A DNA stretch of 32,460 bases, taken from contig JAFRXI010000034.1 in NCBI GenBank assembly GCA_017437755.1, positions 1 to 32,460 of the forward strand, written 5' to 3'. This document shows, piece by piece, positions 1 to 7,965 of the stretch; position 1 is the stretch's first letter, and the number at the start of each line of letters is the position of its first letter. Origin of the DNA: Bacteroidales bacterium. GTDB taxonomy: Bacteria > Bacteroidota > Bacteroidia > Bacteroidales > UBA932. The notes under the pieces are model-generated. The model searched no databases. It had not been told where the DNA came from and worked only from the letters and a program-made list of their open reading frames with translations. A program made the position numbers and the translations under genes.

Positions 1-248
1 ATGCACAATGGGTTGTTGAGGATGTTTTCTGGGAGACAGATGTCCTGATGATAGCCATATTTGATGCAAAGAGATTAGACGAGAATTGGGGTGTTGGGAA
101 GATGTCAGATTATGTGATTCAAAAGTATTGGTTAAGGAAAGGGGATGTGGTTGAAGAAGATGGCAAGACCTATAAAAAGATTTCCTTTCCGCCAAATGAA
201 GGCATGAAGGATGTTGAAATGGAGCCTGCCTATGGCACATACAATTGA
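1..248 (+). CDS. C-terminal part of an unrecognised protein (5' end outside window)
   Basis: The frame is open from the left edge (codons run from base 3) through the stop at 246-248, giving about 81 residues. An in-frame ATG at 48 exists, but reading upstream of it continues as ordinary protein (AQWVVEDVFWETDVL), so this is more likely the tail of a longer gene. The sequence is charged and soluble with no membrane segment, and I recognise no domain. Base composition is AT-richer than the operon starting at 1282. A bidirectional terminator lies about 190 bases downstream. The function is unknown. Confidence 0.55.
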   Translation, partial: AQWVVEDVFWETDVLMIAIFDAKRLDENWGVGKMSDYVIQKYWLRKGDVVEEDGKTYKKISFPPNEGMKDVEMEPAYGTYN

Positions 249-433
249 TTCTTTGGGATAGTAATATTGGATAGTATATTGTCAGTTAATGCATCTCAGC
301 CTGCCACAGACTTCCCCTGTGGCTATCCAAGTTTTCGAACACGAGCGTAACTAACTGATAATAACCCGTTTACGGATGCCGCACCAAATGTTTAACAAGG
401 AAGAGTATTGAATAGATAATCAAATAGTTATGT

Positions 434-463
434 AAAAGCCGCGGGTAATTCCACGGCTTTTTT
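434..463. terminator. Bidirectional rho-independent terminator
   Basis: AAAAGCCG (434-441) pairs with CGGCTTTT (454-461), and GG (443-444) with CC (451-452) around a C/A mismatch; the loop is GTAATT. A T-run follows on the plus strand (458-463) and A434-437 gives a U-run on the minus strand. It separates the partial gene on the left from the convergent lipoprotein, whose stop codon (462-464) lies inside the T-run. Confidence 0.8.
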
Positions 464-1181
464 ATCTGTTCCAGGTAGGCTTGTTGAAATCGGATTCCAA
501 AGCATCGGACCGGGTGACTGTCCCATCATCATTAATGCGGATGAAGTAGTACCATTCCGGGCTATTACCATTCTCATCAATCATATCTACGGCGGTGTTA
601 GACACCACAAAAGTGTTCCTGGAAATCCGATTGGATTCTTTTGCATCCCACAATCCATAACCTTCACAAGCCAACTGGACCGACCCCATAGCCCTACCAT
701 TCTTGACCAGCAGAGCAAAGGCATCACAGTACCCCACCTGTTCTATATCTTCTACCGTGTATATGTAACAATCCAGCGAATCAGAAACATCAAGAGTGCC
801 ACAATACACATACTTTTCATCTGAGTCCTTAAGAGAATTCTCCCATTCACTTCTGGACTTGATCAAACGGGAATCATAATGGTTGACTTGGTCGAGGCAT
901 AGAAACTCCTTTAATGCATCCCCACTGATTCTTACTCCTTCAGGCATTGGAATCTTGGTCACTTGTTTGCCGGTGCTTCTGCATCCCCATTCCTTAAATG
1001 ACCATATCTTTAAGGACTTCGCATTTTGGGAAAGAAAGGCTTGAAGAGTCTCCCCTAAAAGGTTGCAGTTATCTTCGCTAATCACTTCAACATTATTTGT
1101 CTTCTCATGCTTCTTAGTTCCACAAGAATAAGCACAAGAAAACACAATGGTCAATAGTATGAGGATGATTCTTCTAAACAT
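462..1181 (-). CDS. Hypothetical lipoprotein, 239 aa
   Basis: The protein starts MFRRIILILLTIVFSCAYSC, a basic N-terminus, a hydrophobic core and a cysteine in a Bacteroidota-style lipobox, so it is probably exported and lipid-anchored. The mature part is about 215 residues, mixed polar with many aromatic residues, and matches no family I know. The frame stays open further upstream (to 1361), but that extension overlaps the ACT gene and would bury the signal peptide, so the ATG at 1181 is chosen. An inverted repeat, ATCTTTACAAAGAT at 1182-1195, abuts the start codon. Codon use is AT-richer than in the operon upstream, which suggests accessory or acquired origin. The function is unknown. Confidence 0.7.
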   Translation of the reverse strand: MFRRIILILLTIVFSCAYSCGTKKHEKTNNVEVISEDNCNLLGETLQAFLSQNAKSLKIWSFKEWGCRSTGKQVTKIPMPEGVRISGDALKEFLCLDQVNHYDSRLIKSRSEWENSLKDSDEKYVYCGTLDVSDSLDCYIYTVEDIEQVGYCDAFALLVKNGRAMGSVQLACEGYGLWDAKESNRISRNTFVVSNTAVDMIDENGNSPEWYYFIRINDDGTVTRSDALESDFNKPTWNR

Positions 1182-1281
1182 ATCTTTACAAAGATCTTTT
1201 CCTGACGGGAATATGGAAACAGTGTTACCTCGTCCCGTATTGACTTGAGAACAGACGGTACTCGTTAAGTTGAAGGATTTC

Positions 1282-1713
1282 TCAAACAGCCAGTTTCGAG
1301 AGGTCCTTCTCGCGAATAATATCCATTTTTCCGCGCTGGAGCGCCTCCAGGGCGCGTTCATTGTTGTCGGTGCGGAACACCAGTACGCCCTTTCCTCCCA
1401 GCAGGAATGAATACAGGTAGGCGATGCTTATGCCTTCTTCCGAAAGTATGCCGATGGCGTCGGCAGCACGGCCGGGCTCGTCATCGAGGGCAACGGCTAT
1501 GACTTCGCAGAGGGAAACGGCCACTCCGGCATCTCTCAGGGTCTCAAATGCCCTGACGGGCTCGCTGCATATGATTCTGCAGATCCCGTAGTCGACCGTA
1601 TCGGAGATGGTGGAAGCTATCAGCTGGATTCCAGCCTCTTTCAGTTGGCGGAGTATGACCACGAGGGTACCGGCCTTGTTCTCTATGAAAATGGAAAGTT
1701 GATGTATGGTCAT
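1282..1713 (-). CDS. Tandem ACT-domain protein, last gene of the arylacetate operon
   Basis: This 143-aa soluble protein starts MTIHQLSIFIENKAGTL, the first strand and ligand-loop signature of an ACT domain. A second ACT unit begins near residue 70 (VIAVALDDEPGRAADAIGIL). ACT domains bind amino acids and act as allosteric sensors. It has no fused enzyme or DNA-binding domain, so it is a stand-alone sensor. It begins 11 bases after the stop of the first paaK and is the last gene of the iorA-iorB-aminotransferase-paaK-paaK operon. From that context I infer sensing of an aromatic amino acid or regulation of the operon's enzymes; no target can be read from the sequence. The fold is confident, the ligand is inferred. 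Confidence 0.85.
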   Translation of the reverse strand: MTIHQLSIFIENKAGTLVVILRQLKEAGIQLIASTISDTVDYGICRIICSEPVRAFETLRDAGVAVSLCEVIAVALDDEPGRAADAIGILSEEGISIAYLYSFLLGGKGVLVFRTDNNERALEALQRGKMDIIREKDLSKLAV

Positions 1714-1724
1714 GATACTATTGG

Positions 1725-3035
1725 TTATTGGTATTGTTTCCTGTTGTCTTTGACCCTCACGGCTTTACCCTCACTCTGGGGGATGCTGCCTTTGGGGAGG
1801 AGTTTCACCTTAGGGGTCACCAGTATCTCGTCCCTGAGCATTCTGGTGATGTTCCTTTCAAGTGTCTGCAGGGCGGCGTAATCGTCGATATTGCTGCCGG
1901 CAAGTTCCACTTCAACGGTCATGTAATCGCTTCCGTCCACGGTGTCCAGGGTGATGAGGTAATCGGAAGCCAGTTCCTTGAACTGCACCAGTACCTGTTC
2001 CACCTGGATCGGGAAGATGTTGACTCCCTTGAGGATGATCATGTCGTCACTGCGGCCTTTGATACGGTCGATGCGCTTGTGGTGCCGTCCGCAGGGGCAT
2101 TCGCCCGGCAGTATTCGGGTCAGGTCCCTGGTCCTGTAGCGGAGCAGGGGCATGGCTTCCCGGTTGATCGTGGTGAGTACCAGCTCTCCAACCTCTCCTT
2201 CCGGAACAGGCTTCAAGGTTACAGGATCGATGATCTCTACTATGTAGTAATCCTCCCAGATATGCATTCCGTTCTGCTCGGGACACTCAAAGGCCACGCC
2301 CGGGCCGCACATCTCCGACATGCCGAAGGAATTGTAGGCTTTCACCCCGAGCATATTCTCGATGCGTCTGCGCGTCTGGTCGCTGTGGGGCTCGGCTCCG
2401 ATGACGAGTGTGCGCAGTTTTGTGTCCCGGCGCGGATCCACGCCCCTTTCGCACATCACCTCATGCAGGCGTGCGGCATAAGACGGGATGGCGTGTACGA
2501 CGGTGGTCCCGAAGTCGGTGAAGAATTTGATCTGGCGGAGGGTGTTTCCGGCCGCGGCGGGAACCGTAAGCATCCCAAGAAGCTCGGCTCCGTACTGGAA
2601 GCCGAGTCCTCCGGTGAACATCCCGTAGCCCGAGGTATTCTGGAACACGTCCTCAGGCCTGCAACCCACCATCCAGAGGCACCTGGCCACGGCATTGGCC
2701 CACTGCTCCAGGTCTTTCTGCGAATGCAGGATCACCGTAGGATTTCCGGTCGTCCCGCTTGAAGAATGCAGCCGGGTGCACTTTGACAGCGGGATTGATG
2801 CCATACCGAAAGGATAGGTGTCCCTCAGGTCCTGCTTGGTGGTGAAGGGTATCTTCTGAAGGTCGTCCAGGGTCTTGATGTCTTCGTGAGACAAACCTAT
2901 GTCCCTGAAGCGTTTCCTGTAGAATCCGGAGCCCATGCAATGAGCCACCGTGCTGCGAAGACGTTCCGCCTGCAGCCTTTCGATACCTTCACGGTCAAGG
3001 GTCTCTTCCGGATTGAAATAGTTACTGTAAGCCAT
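1725..3035 (-). CDS. paaK: Phenylacetate-CoA ligase family, copy 1
   Basis: This 436-aa adenylate-forming enzyme matches the usual PaaK length. The P-loop SSSGTTGNPT is at residues 91-100. The C-terminal half carries YRTRDLTRILPGECPCGR and GRSDDMIILKGVNIFP, the hinge and lid signatures of PaaK. PaaK converts phenylacetate, ATP and CoA to phenylacetyl-CoA, AMP and PPi in the cytoplasm. The gene starts one base after the stop of the other copy (3037-4347). The two share the same architecture but differ in many residues, so they are old paralogues and may prefer different arylacetates (phenyl-, hydroxyphenyl- or indoleacetate). With IOR next door the acid can be activated for reductive carboxylation, or the CoA ester from oxidation can be released; the direction cannot be read from sequence. 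Confidence 0.92.
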   Translation of the reverse strand: MAYSNYFNPEETLDREGIERLQAERLRSTVAHCMGSGFYRKRFRDIGLSHEDIKTLDDLQKIPFTTKQDLRDTYPFGMASIPLSKCTRLHSSSGTTGNPTVILHSQKDLEQWANAVARCLWMVGCRPEDVFQNTSGYGMFTGGLGFQYGAELLGMLTVPAAAGNTLRQIKFFTDFGTTVVHAIPSYAARLHEVMCERGVDPRRDTKLRTLVIGAEPHSDQTRRRIENMLGVKAYNSFGMSEMCGPGVAFECPEQNGMHIWEDYYIVEIIDPVTLKPVPEGEVGELVLTTINREAMPLLRYRTRDLTRILPGECPCGRHHKRIDRIKGRSDDMIILKGVNIFPIQVEQVLVQFKELASDYLITLDTVDGSDYMTVEVELAGSNIDDYAALQTLERNITRMLRDEILVTPKVKLLPKGSIPQSEGKAVRVKDNRKQYQ

Positions 3036-3036
3036 A

Positions 3037-4347
3037 TTATTTCAGCACTCGGTTGTCTATGACATATTTGCCTTTGCCCACGCTGCGTTCCAGGGAACCC
3101 GGCTGGCGGATATGAACCAGAGCGTTTATACTCAGGACACTGCGTAGCCTGTGAGCCACCTTCTTGGCAAGTCCGGTAATGGCATCGATGGTGTCGGCTC
3201 CGGAGAAATACTCGGGCCGCATCTCCACCTGGACGGTAAGCGTGTCGAGGTTGTCCACCCTGTCCACGACCAGGAGATAGCGGGGGGCGCATTCCGGAAT
3301 GTCCAGGATGACAGCCTCGACCTGGGACGGGAACACGTTGATACCACGGATTATGAGCATGTCGTCGCTTCTGCCCATGACCGGGCTCATCCTCACCAGC
3401 GTGCGGCCGCAGGGGCAGTCGTCTCCTTCCAGCAGGCTGCAGAGGTCCCTTGTGCGATAGCGCAGCAGGGGCATTCCCTGTTTTGTAAGGGTAGTGAAAA
3501 CGAGTTCTCCCTGCTGCCCCCGTCCAAGGGGCTCAAGTGTCTGAGGATTGATGATTTCCGGGAAGAAATGGTCTTCATTGATATGTGAACCGTGCTGGCA
3601 TTCACATTCGAAGCTGACGCAGGGACCCATGATTTCGCTCAGGCCATAGAGGTTGTAGCCCTTCAGCCCCAGCCTGCTTTCGATTTCCTGGCGCATGTTC
3701 TCGGTCCATGGCTCCGCACCGAATGCTCCGATCCTCAGGCGGATCTCTTTCTTGTCGATGTTCAGCTTTTCCATGACCTCGGCCAGATGCAACGCATATG
3801 ACGGGGTACAGGCTATGCCGTCGATGCCAAGGTCACGGATGAGACGGATGTGCTTCTCCGTATTTCCAGTGGATGCAGGCACAACCGCGCCTCCCACTTT
3901 TTCCACACCGTAATGGGCGCCTAGTCCTCCTGTGAACAGCCCGTAACCATATGAAACTGAGAATGTATCGTCCCGAGTCATGCCATATGCCGTAAGGCAG
4001 CGGGCCATGCATTCCGCCCAGATCTCGATATCGCGGCGGGTGTAGCCCACGATGGTGGGATTCCCTGTCGTCCCGGATGAGGCATGGATGCGGATGATTT
4101 CACTCTTAGGGGCTGCCTGGAGGCCAAATGGGTAATTGTCCCTCAGGTCCTGCTTTGTAGTGAAGGGAAGTTTTACGATATCCTCGATCGTTCGGATATC
4201 GTCGGGGATGAGGTCCATCGCCTGCAACTTCTTCCGGTAGAAAGGGACATTGTGGTAGAGATAATCCACCATCTTATGAAGACGATGTCCCTGCATCGCG
4301 CTCAGATGATCGCGCGACATGGTTTCTTTGTGTTCGTTCCAAATCAT
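3037..4347 (-). CDS. paaK: Phenylacetate-CoA ligase family, copy 2
   Basis: This is a second 436-aa PaaK-type ligase, with ASSGTTGNPTIVG from residue 89, YRTRDLCSLLEGDDCPCGR and GRSDDMLIIRGINVFPSQ in the C-terminal lid region. Its ATG overlaps the stop of the upstream aminotransferase by four bases (ATGA), and it is followed after one base by paaK copy 1, so translation is coupled across the cluster. Both ligases keep the nucleotide-binding and lid motifs, so neither looks dead. Two adjacent intact paralogues suggest that more than one aryl acid is handled. Substrate preference cannot be assigned without a comparison to characterised enzymes. Confidence 0.92.
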   Translation of the reverse strand: MIWNEHKETMSRDHLSAMQGHRLHKMVDYLYHNVPFYRKKLQAMDLIPDDIRTIEDIVKLPFTTKQDLRDNYPFGLQAAPKSEIIRIHASSGTTGNPTIVGYTRRDIEIWAECMARCLTAYGMTRDDTFSVSYGYGLFTGGLGAHYGVEKVGGAVVPASTGNTEKHIRLIRDLGIDGIACTPSYALHLAEVMEKLNIDKKEIRLRIGAFGAEPWTENMRQEIESRLGLKGYNLYGLSEIMGPCVSFECECQHGSHINEDHFFPEIINPQTLEPLGRGQQGELVFTTLTKQGMPLLRYRTRDLCSLLEGDDCPCGRTLVRMSPVMGRSDDMLIIRGINVFPSQVEAVILDIPECAPRYLLVVDRVDNLDTLTVQVEMRPEYFSGADTIDAITGLAKKVAHRLRSVLSINALVHIRQPGSLERSVGKGKYVIDNRVLK

Positions 4348-5660
4348 AGGTTGGAATGATCTGTATTAAATGCTTTCACGCGTTCCTCCAGGACAGGGAA
4401 AAGATCTTCCCGCATCCGGCTTACGCAGGCCCGCACTCCGTCCTGAAGGCTGCCCGTGGTCCCGAGTGAGATGCTGCTGATTCCGTAATACATAAGTTCT
4501 ACCACCAGTTGTTCTCCGGACATGTCACCGTAGCCGACGGTGAAGAAGAAGCCGTCCCCAACCGGTTCCGTCACGTCCATGTCGTAAACGATACGGAAGC
4601 CGTGACTGCAGAATATGTCCTTCATCCTTCTGGCCCTGCGCTCATATTCCCGGGTGTCCTCCACGAAATCGATCGTTCCGTCAACGGAGCGGCGGAGCAT
4701 CTCGGCATATCCGTATTGTGTGGTTGCGGTGCATCCGCTGGTTATCATATACAGTATCGATGCCGTCAGGGTCTGCCCGAATATTCCAGCATCCTGGTAA
4801 CGTGCCGCAAGTGCCGGATAGCAGGTGTGGAACAGAGTGTCGCTGATGCAGCAAAGCGCTATCCTCTGGCCTGCATAACTGAAAATCTTGGACGACGACA
4901 GCATGAGGATATAACGGTCGGTGTAGCGGGCCACGGTCCTGATGTACGGAGGAGTGTACGGGTGGCCGAAATCGTGGCGGTAATCCATTCCGAAGTAGGC
5001 AAGGTCTTCCAGTACGATAACGTCGCGGCTTGTGGCGACTTCACCGATGACGCGAAGTTCCTCCTCTTCCAGGGATATCCATGCGGGATTGTTGGGATTG
5101 GAGTAGATGATAGCAGCCACGTCTCCGTCTTTCATCATCTCTTCAAGTTTCCGCTTCAACGGTCCGGCACCGCGATGCGAGTATATGTCGAACTGTTTCC
5201 ACTGGATGCCCAGGACCCTGAGCTGAGATTTCTGGATGGGAAACCCGGGATCGATGAATATGACCTTGTCCTTCCCGGGTACGCGCTGCGTGCAGGCGAT
5301 GAAACTCGCGAAAGAAGCTGCCACCGAGCCGGTTGTGGGCACGCAGTTCAACGGGGGGATGTCCACGTTGATGAATGCCTTGATGAATTCGCTGGCCGCC
5401 TGCTTTAGTTCCGGGACGCCTGCGGCCGGGGGATACTGGCTTCCCACCCCTTTGTCCAGAGCCTTCTTTTCAGCCTCTATCCCGTAACGGTTCGTCGGGA
5501 GGCCCGGAGATCCCTGGTCCATCCTGATGAATGGGATTCCCGTCTCCTCCTCAAGGAACTGGGAGACCAGAAGGACCTCCCCTATGGTGGCATGGGAAAG
5601 GTCGGTGACGGCGCACTCCCGGCAGGCCCGAGCAACGGCATCTTCAGTAAAGACTCTCAT
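4344..5660 (-). CDS. Class I/II PLP-dependent aminotransferase, probably aromatic
   Basis: This 438-aa fold-type I aminotransferase has YSNPNNPAW near 186-194, the cofactor aspartate in VLEDLAYFG (D219) and the Schiff-base lysine in SSSKIFSYAGQR (K258). It is an unusual branch rather than AspC or TyrB, and Bacteroidota often carry such a gene beside IOR. It would interconvert phenylalanine, tyrosine or tryptophan and the aryl-pyruvate used by IorAB. The start overlaps the iorB stop by four bases and the stop overlaps the next paaK start by four bases, so it is embedded in one transcription unit. The aromatic substrate is inferred from neighbours, the transaminase activity from motifs. Confidence 0.85.
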   Translation of the reverse strand: MRVFTEDAVARACRECAVTDLSHATIGEVLLVSQFLEEETGIPFIRMDQGSPGLPTNRYGIEAEKKALDKGVGSQYPPAAGVPELKQAASEFIKAFINVDIPPLNCVPTTGSVAASFASFIACTQRVPGKDKVIFIDPGFPIQKSQLRVLGIQWKQFDIYSHRGAGPLKRKLEEMMKDGDVAAIIYSNPNNPAWISLEEEELRVIGEVATSRDVIVLEDLAYFGMDYRHDFGHPYTPPYIRTVARYTDRYILMLSSSKIFSYAGQRIALCCISDTLFHTCYPALAARYQDAGIFGQTLTASILYMITSGCTATTQYGYAEMLRRSVDGTIDFVEDTREYERRARRMKDIFCSHGFRIVYDMDVTEPVGDGFFFTVGYGDMSGEQLVVELMYYGISSISLGTTGSLQDGVRACVSRMREDLFPVLEERVKAFNTDHSNL

Positions 5661-6244
5661 GCCGTCCTCCTTTCCGCCGCAGCCATTCCCATGTCGAATG
5701 CCGACAGGTTGGCCTCCACCACTTTTTCACCTTTTGCGGAGAAGACCCTTGCTATCGCTTCACGAAGTCCGTCAGGCGTCACGAGTCCTATGCGGGACGC
5801 AGCCATGCCCAGGAGGACCATGTTGGCGCTCCTGGCATTTCCGCTTTCGAGCGCAAGGGAGCCGATGTCACACATGGTGACGTCGGGCAGGGCCTGCAAC
5901 TCGGAGAGAAGTGCCTCATGGTCAGGATAATCCGGGATGTTGACCAAAGGCTCCGACGCCGTGATGACGGCTCCGTCCGGGGCCAGATATTTGAGGTAGC
6001 GCAAAGCTTCCATCGGTTCCATCGAGAGTATGATGTCTGCCGTTCCTTGGGCGATCAGGTCGCTGTTCACCGGTTCCGTAGACAGGCGCAGGTCGCTTTC
6101 CACGTCACCGCCCCTCTGGCTCATCCCATGGACTTCGGCTTGTTTGAGATGCAGGCCCGATGCAGTGGCCGCTTCCCCTATGACGGTTGCGATCGAGAGG
6201 ATACCCTGACCTCCCACGCCGCAGAGTATGATGTCCTTTTTCAT
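5657..6244 (-). CDS. iorB: Indolepyruvate:ferredoxin oxidoreductase subunit beta
   Basis: This 195-aa protein starts MKKDIILCGVGGQGILS, with the glycine motif GVGGQG of the 2-oxoacid:ferredoxin oxidoreductase gamma/beta-type domain, followed by EVHGMSQRGG at 37-46, diagnostic of IorB. The reading frame is open to 6283, but the ATG at 6244 gives the family N-terminus and a four-base ATGA overlap with the iorA stop, so it is preferred. With IorA it catalyses ferredoxin-linked oxidative decarboxylation of aryl-pyruvates to arylacetyl-CoA, or the reverse. It also overlaps the downstream aminotransferase by four bases. Confidence 0.93.
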   Translation of the reverse strand: MKKDIILCGVGGQGILSIATVIGEAATASGLHLKQAEVHGMSQRGGDVESDLRLSTEPVNSDLIAQGTADIILSMEPMEALRYLKYLAPDGAVITASEPLVNIPDYPDHEALLSELQALPDVTMCDIGSLALESGNARSANMVLLGMAASRIGLVTPDGLREAIARVFSAKGEKVVEANLSAFDMGMAAAERRTA

Positions 6245-7827
6245 GATTTCCTTGCATTGTGCCTTTTCAGAGACTGGATGCATTCACGCCGTGCGATGAT
6301 GACGGAAACGCCGTGGTAGGCGATTTCCCGGCGGATAGTCTCCCTGATTTCCGCAATCTTTGCCGACAACGGGACCACCACCTTGACATGTGACGGGTCA
6401 ACTCCGAGGCCAATGCATATGCCTTCGTACTTGCTTGTGCCGGCGGAGTCCTGTCCTCCGGTCATAGCCGTGGTAAGGTTGTCGGAAATGAGTATGGTTA
6501 CGTCGGCGTTTTCGTTCACTGCATCCAGAAGGCCCGTCATGCCGCTGTGGGTGAAGGTGGAGTCGCCGATGACGGCGATTGCCGGATAGAGCCCGGCATC
6601 TGCAGCGCCTTTTGCCATGGTGATGGACGCACCCATGTCAACGCAGCTGGAGAGGGTGCGGAACGGAGGAAGGGCTCCAAGCGTGTAGCAGCCGATATCT
6701 CCGAATACCCGTGCCTCCGGGTAATCAGCGATCACCTCGTTGAGAGCCGTGTAGACATCCCTGTGTCCGCATCCGGGGCAAAGCTGAGGGGGACGTGGCG
6801 CCATGTTCAGCGCATCCGGGAAATGGCGGAAGTTCGGTTTCCCGACGGCCCTTCCGACGCTGTCGGGAGTCAGTTCCCCGGTACGTGGAAGGGTTCCTGT
6901 CAGTCTTCCTTCTACGGGATAACCTGTACCCAGGATTGCCCTGACCTCGTGTTCGACAAACGGCTGCCCGTCCTCGATGACCAGGATCTTGTCGCTCGCG
7001 GCGGCAAGGGCCCGGATTTTTTCCTGCGGGAGCGGATAGTGTGAGAGTTTCAGGATGCCGCTGACCTCGGGACCGGCCTCTTTCACATAATTGTATGCTA
7101 TGCCACAGGCAATGATGCCCGTGCCTTTTTCTCCGGTCAGGGTCAGGGCATTGAAAGGCGAGGATTCGCTTTCACCGAGCATGAGGGGCTGTTTGTCAAT
7201 GAGTTTGAGATACTGCTTCCTGGCAATTGCCGGCAGCAGTATCCATCCACGGTCATTCGAGGGATCAAGCCTGTTTTCCTCCCGCAGGGTGCCGCGTTCC
7301 ACTTCGGCGCGGGAATGGGCAAGCCGGGTGACCAGGCGCATCATGACCGGAACGTGCAGTTCCTCCGAAAGGTTGAAAGCACTGCCGACCATGTCATACG
7401 CTTCCTGCTGGTTGGAAGGTTCGAACATCGGGATCATGGCAAAATTGCCATAGAACCGGGAATCCTGTTCGTTCTGGGAGGAATGCATCGACGGGTCGTC
7501 GGCAGCCAGTACTATGAGTCCGCCACTCACTCCTGTCACCGCGCTGTTTATGAAAGGATCGGCACATACGTTCATCCCTACATGCTTCATGCAGACCAAG
7601 GCCCTTTTCCCGGCATAAGACATGCCCAGGGCGGCTTCCATGGCCGTTTTTTCGTTGGTGCACCAACGGCTGTGGACTCCGCGCTCCCTGGCGGAAGAAT
7701 CTTTCTGAATGAATTCGGTTATTTCAGTGGACGGTGTTCCGGGGTAAGCATAGACCCCGGAGAGCCCGCTGTCGATAGCGGCGAGGGCCACGGCCTCATC
7801 GCCCAGCAATAATCTTTTCGCTTCCAT
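6241..7827 (-). CDS. iorA: Indolepyruvate:ferredoxin oxidoreductase subunit alpha, without C-terminal ferredoxin domain
   Basis: This 528-aa thiamine-diphosphate enzyme has an N-terminal pyrimidine-binding domain (AYPGTPSTEI near 27-36), LCPGCGHRDV at 349-358, and TPP/Mg contacts GDIGCYTLG (376-384) and GDSTFTHSGM (421-430) with N450 of the GDG-N type motif. In many IorA proteins a domain binding two 4Fe-4S clusters follows. Here the protein stops soon after IIARREC, with no CxxCxxC pattern, so electrons must pass to a separate ferredoxin. It is the first gene of the operon. A -7 box, TATATTTG, lies at 7847-7854 on the minus strand, about 20 bases before the ATG. It uses TPP, and a TPP-riboswitch receptor gene lies elsewhere in the window. 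Confidence 0.94.
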   Translation of the reverse strand: MEAKRLLLGDEAVALAAIDSGLSGVYAYPGTPSTEITEFIQKDSSARERGVHSRWCTNEKTAMEAALGMSYAGKRALVCMKHVGMNVCADPFINSAVTGVSGGLIVLAADDPSMHSSQNEQDSRFYGNFAMIPMFEPSNQQEAYDMVGSAFNLSEELHVPVMMRLVTRLAHSRAEVERGTLREENRLDPSNDRGWILLPAIARKQYLKLIDKQPLMLGESESSPFNALTLTGEKGTGIIACGIAYNYVKEAGPEVSGILKLSHYPLPQEKIRALAAASDKILVIEDGQPFVEHEVRAILGTGYPVEGRLTGTLPRTGELTPDSVGRAVGKPNFRHFPDALNMAPRPPQLCPGCGHRDVYTALNEVIADYPEARVFGDIGCYTLGALPPFRTLSSCVDMGASITMAKGAADAGLYPAIAVIGDSTFTHSGMTGLLDAVNENADVTILISDNLTTAMTGGQDSAGTSKYEGICIGLGVDPSHVKVVVPLSAKIAEIRETIRREIAYHGVSVIIARRECIQSLKRHNARKS

Positions 7828-7846
7828 ACCTATGGTAGATGAACTT

Positions 7847-7854
7847 CAAATATA
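7847..7854 (-). promoter_or_regulatory. -7 promoter box for the iorA operon
   Basis: The minus strand reads TATATTTG, a perfect TAnnTTTG, 19 bases upstream of the iorA ATG. No convincing -33 TTTG is visible at the usual spacing. It sits back to back with the SusD -7 box. Confidence 0.55.
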
Positions 7855-7898
7855 TGGTTTTTCTCCCAAATTCACTCATGTGGAATGAGAAAATTTTA

Positions 7899-7906
7899 TA
7901 TCTTTG
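7899..7906 (+). promoter_or_regulatory. -7 promoter box for the susD-like gene
   Basis: TATCTTTG matches TAnnTTTG exactly and would give a leader of roughly 50 bases before the ATG at 7966. The -33 element is weak. Confidence 0.5.
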
Positions 7907-7965
7907 TATGGCAGAGGTTTACCCCCCGGCATAGATTCACCATAAGCTTATAAACTATTTGCACC

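Noticed and set aside
304-322. CCACAG/CTGTGG hairpin as terminator of the first gene
   Set aside because: The six-base stem has no T-run; the bidirectional terminator at 434-463 is much better.
345-416. Possible gene remnant ending MPHQMFNKEEY before the terminator
   Set aside because: Only about 18 codons follow an in-frame stop and I cannot match them to any family.
1182-1361. N-terminal extension of the 239-aa lipoprotein
   Set aside because: It overlaps the ACT gene and would bury the lipoprotein signal peptide.
1728-2762. 344-aa plus-strand frame opposite paaK copy 1
   Set aside because: It is a shadow of the ligase gene with no promoter, family or start context.
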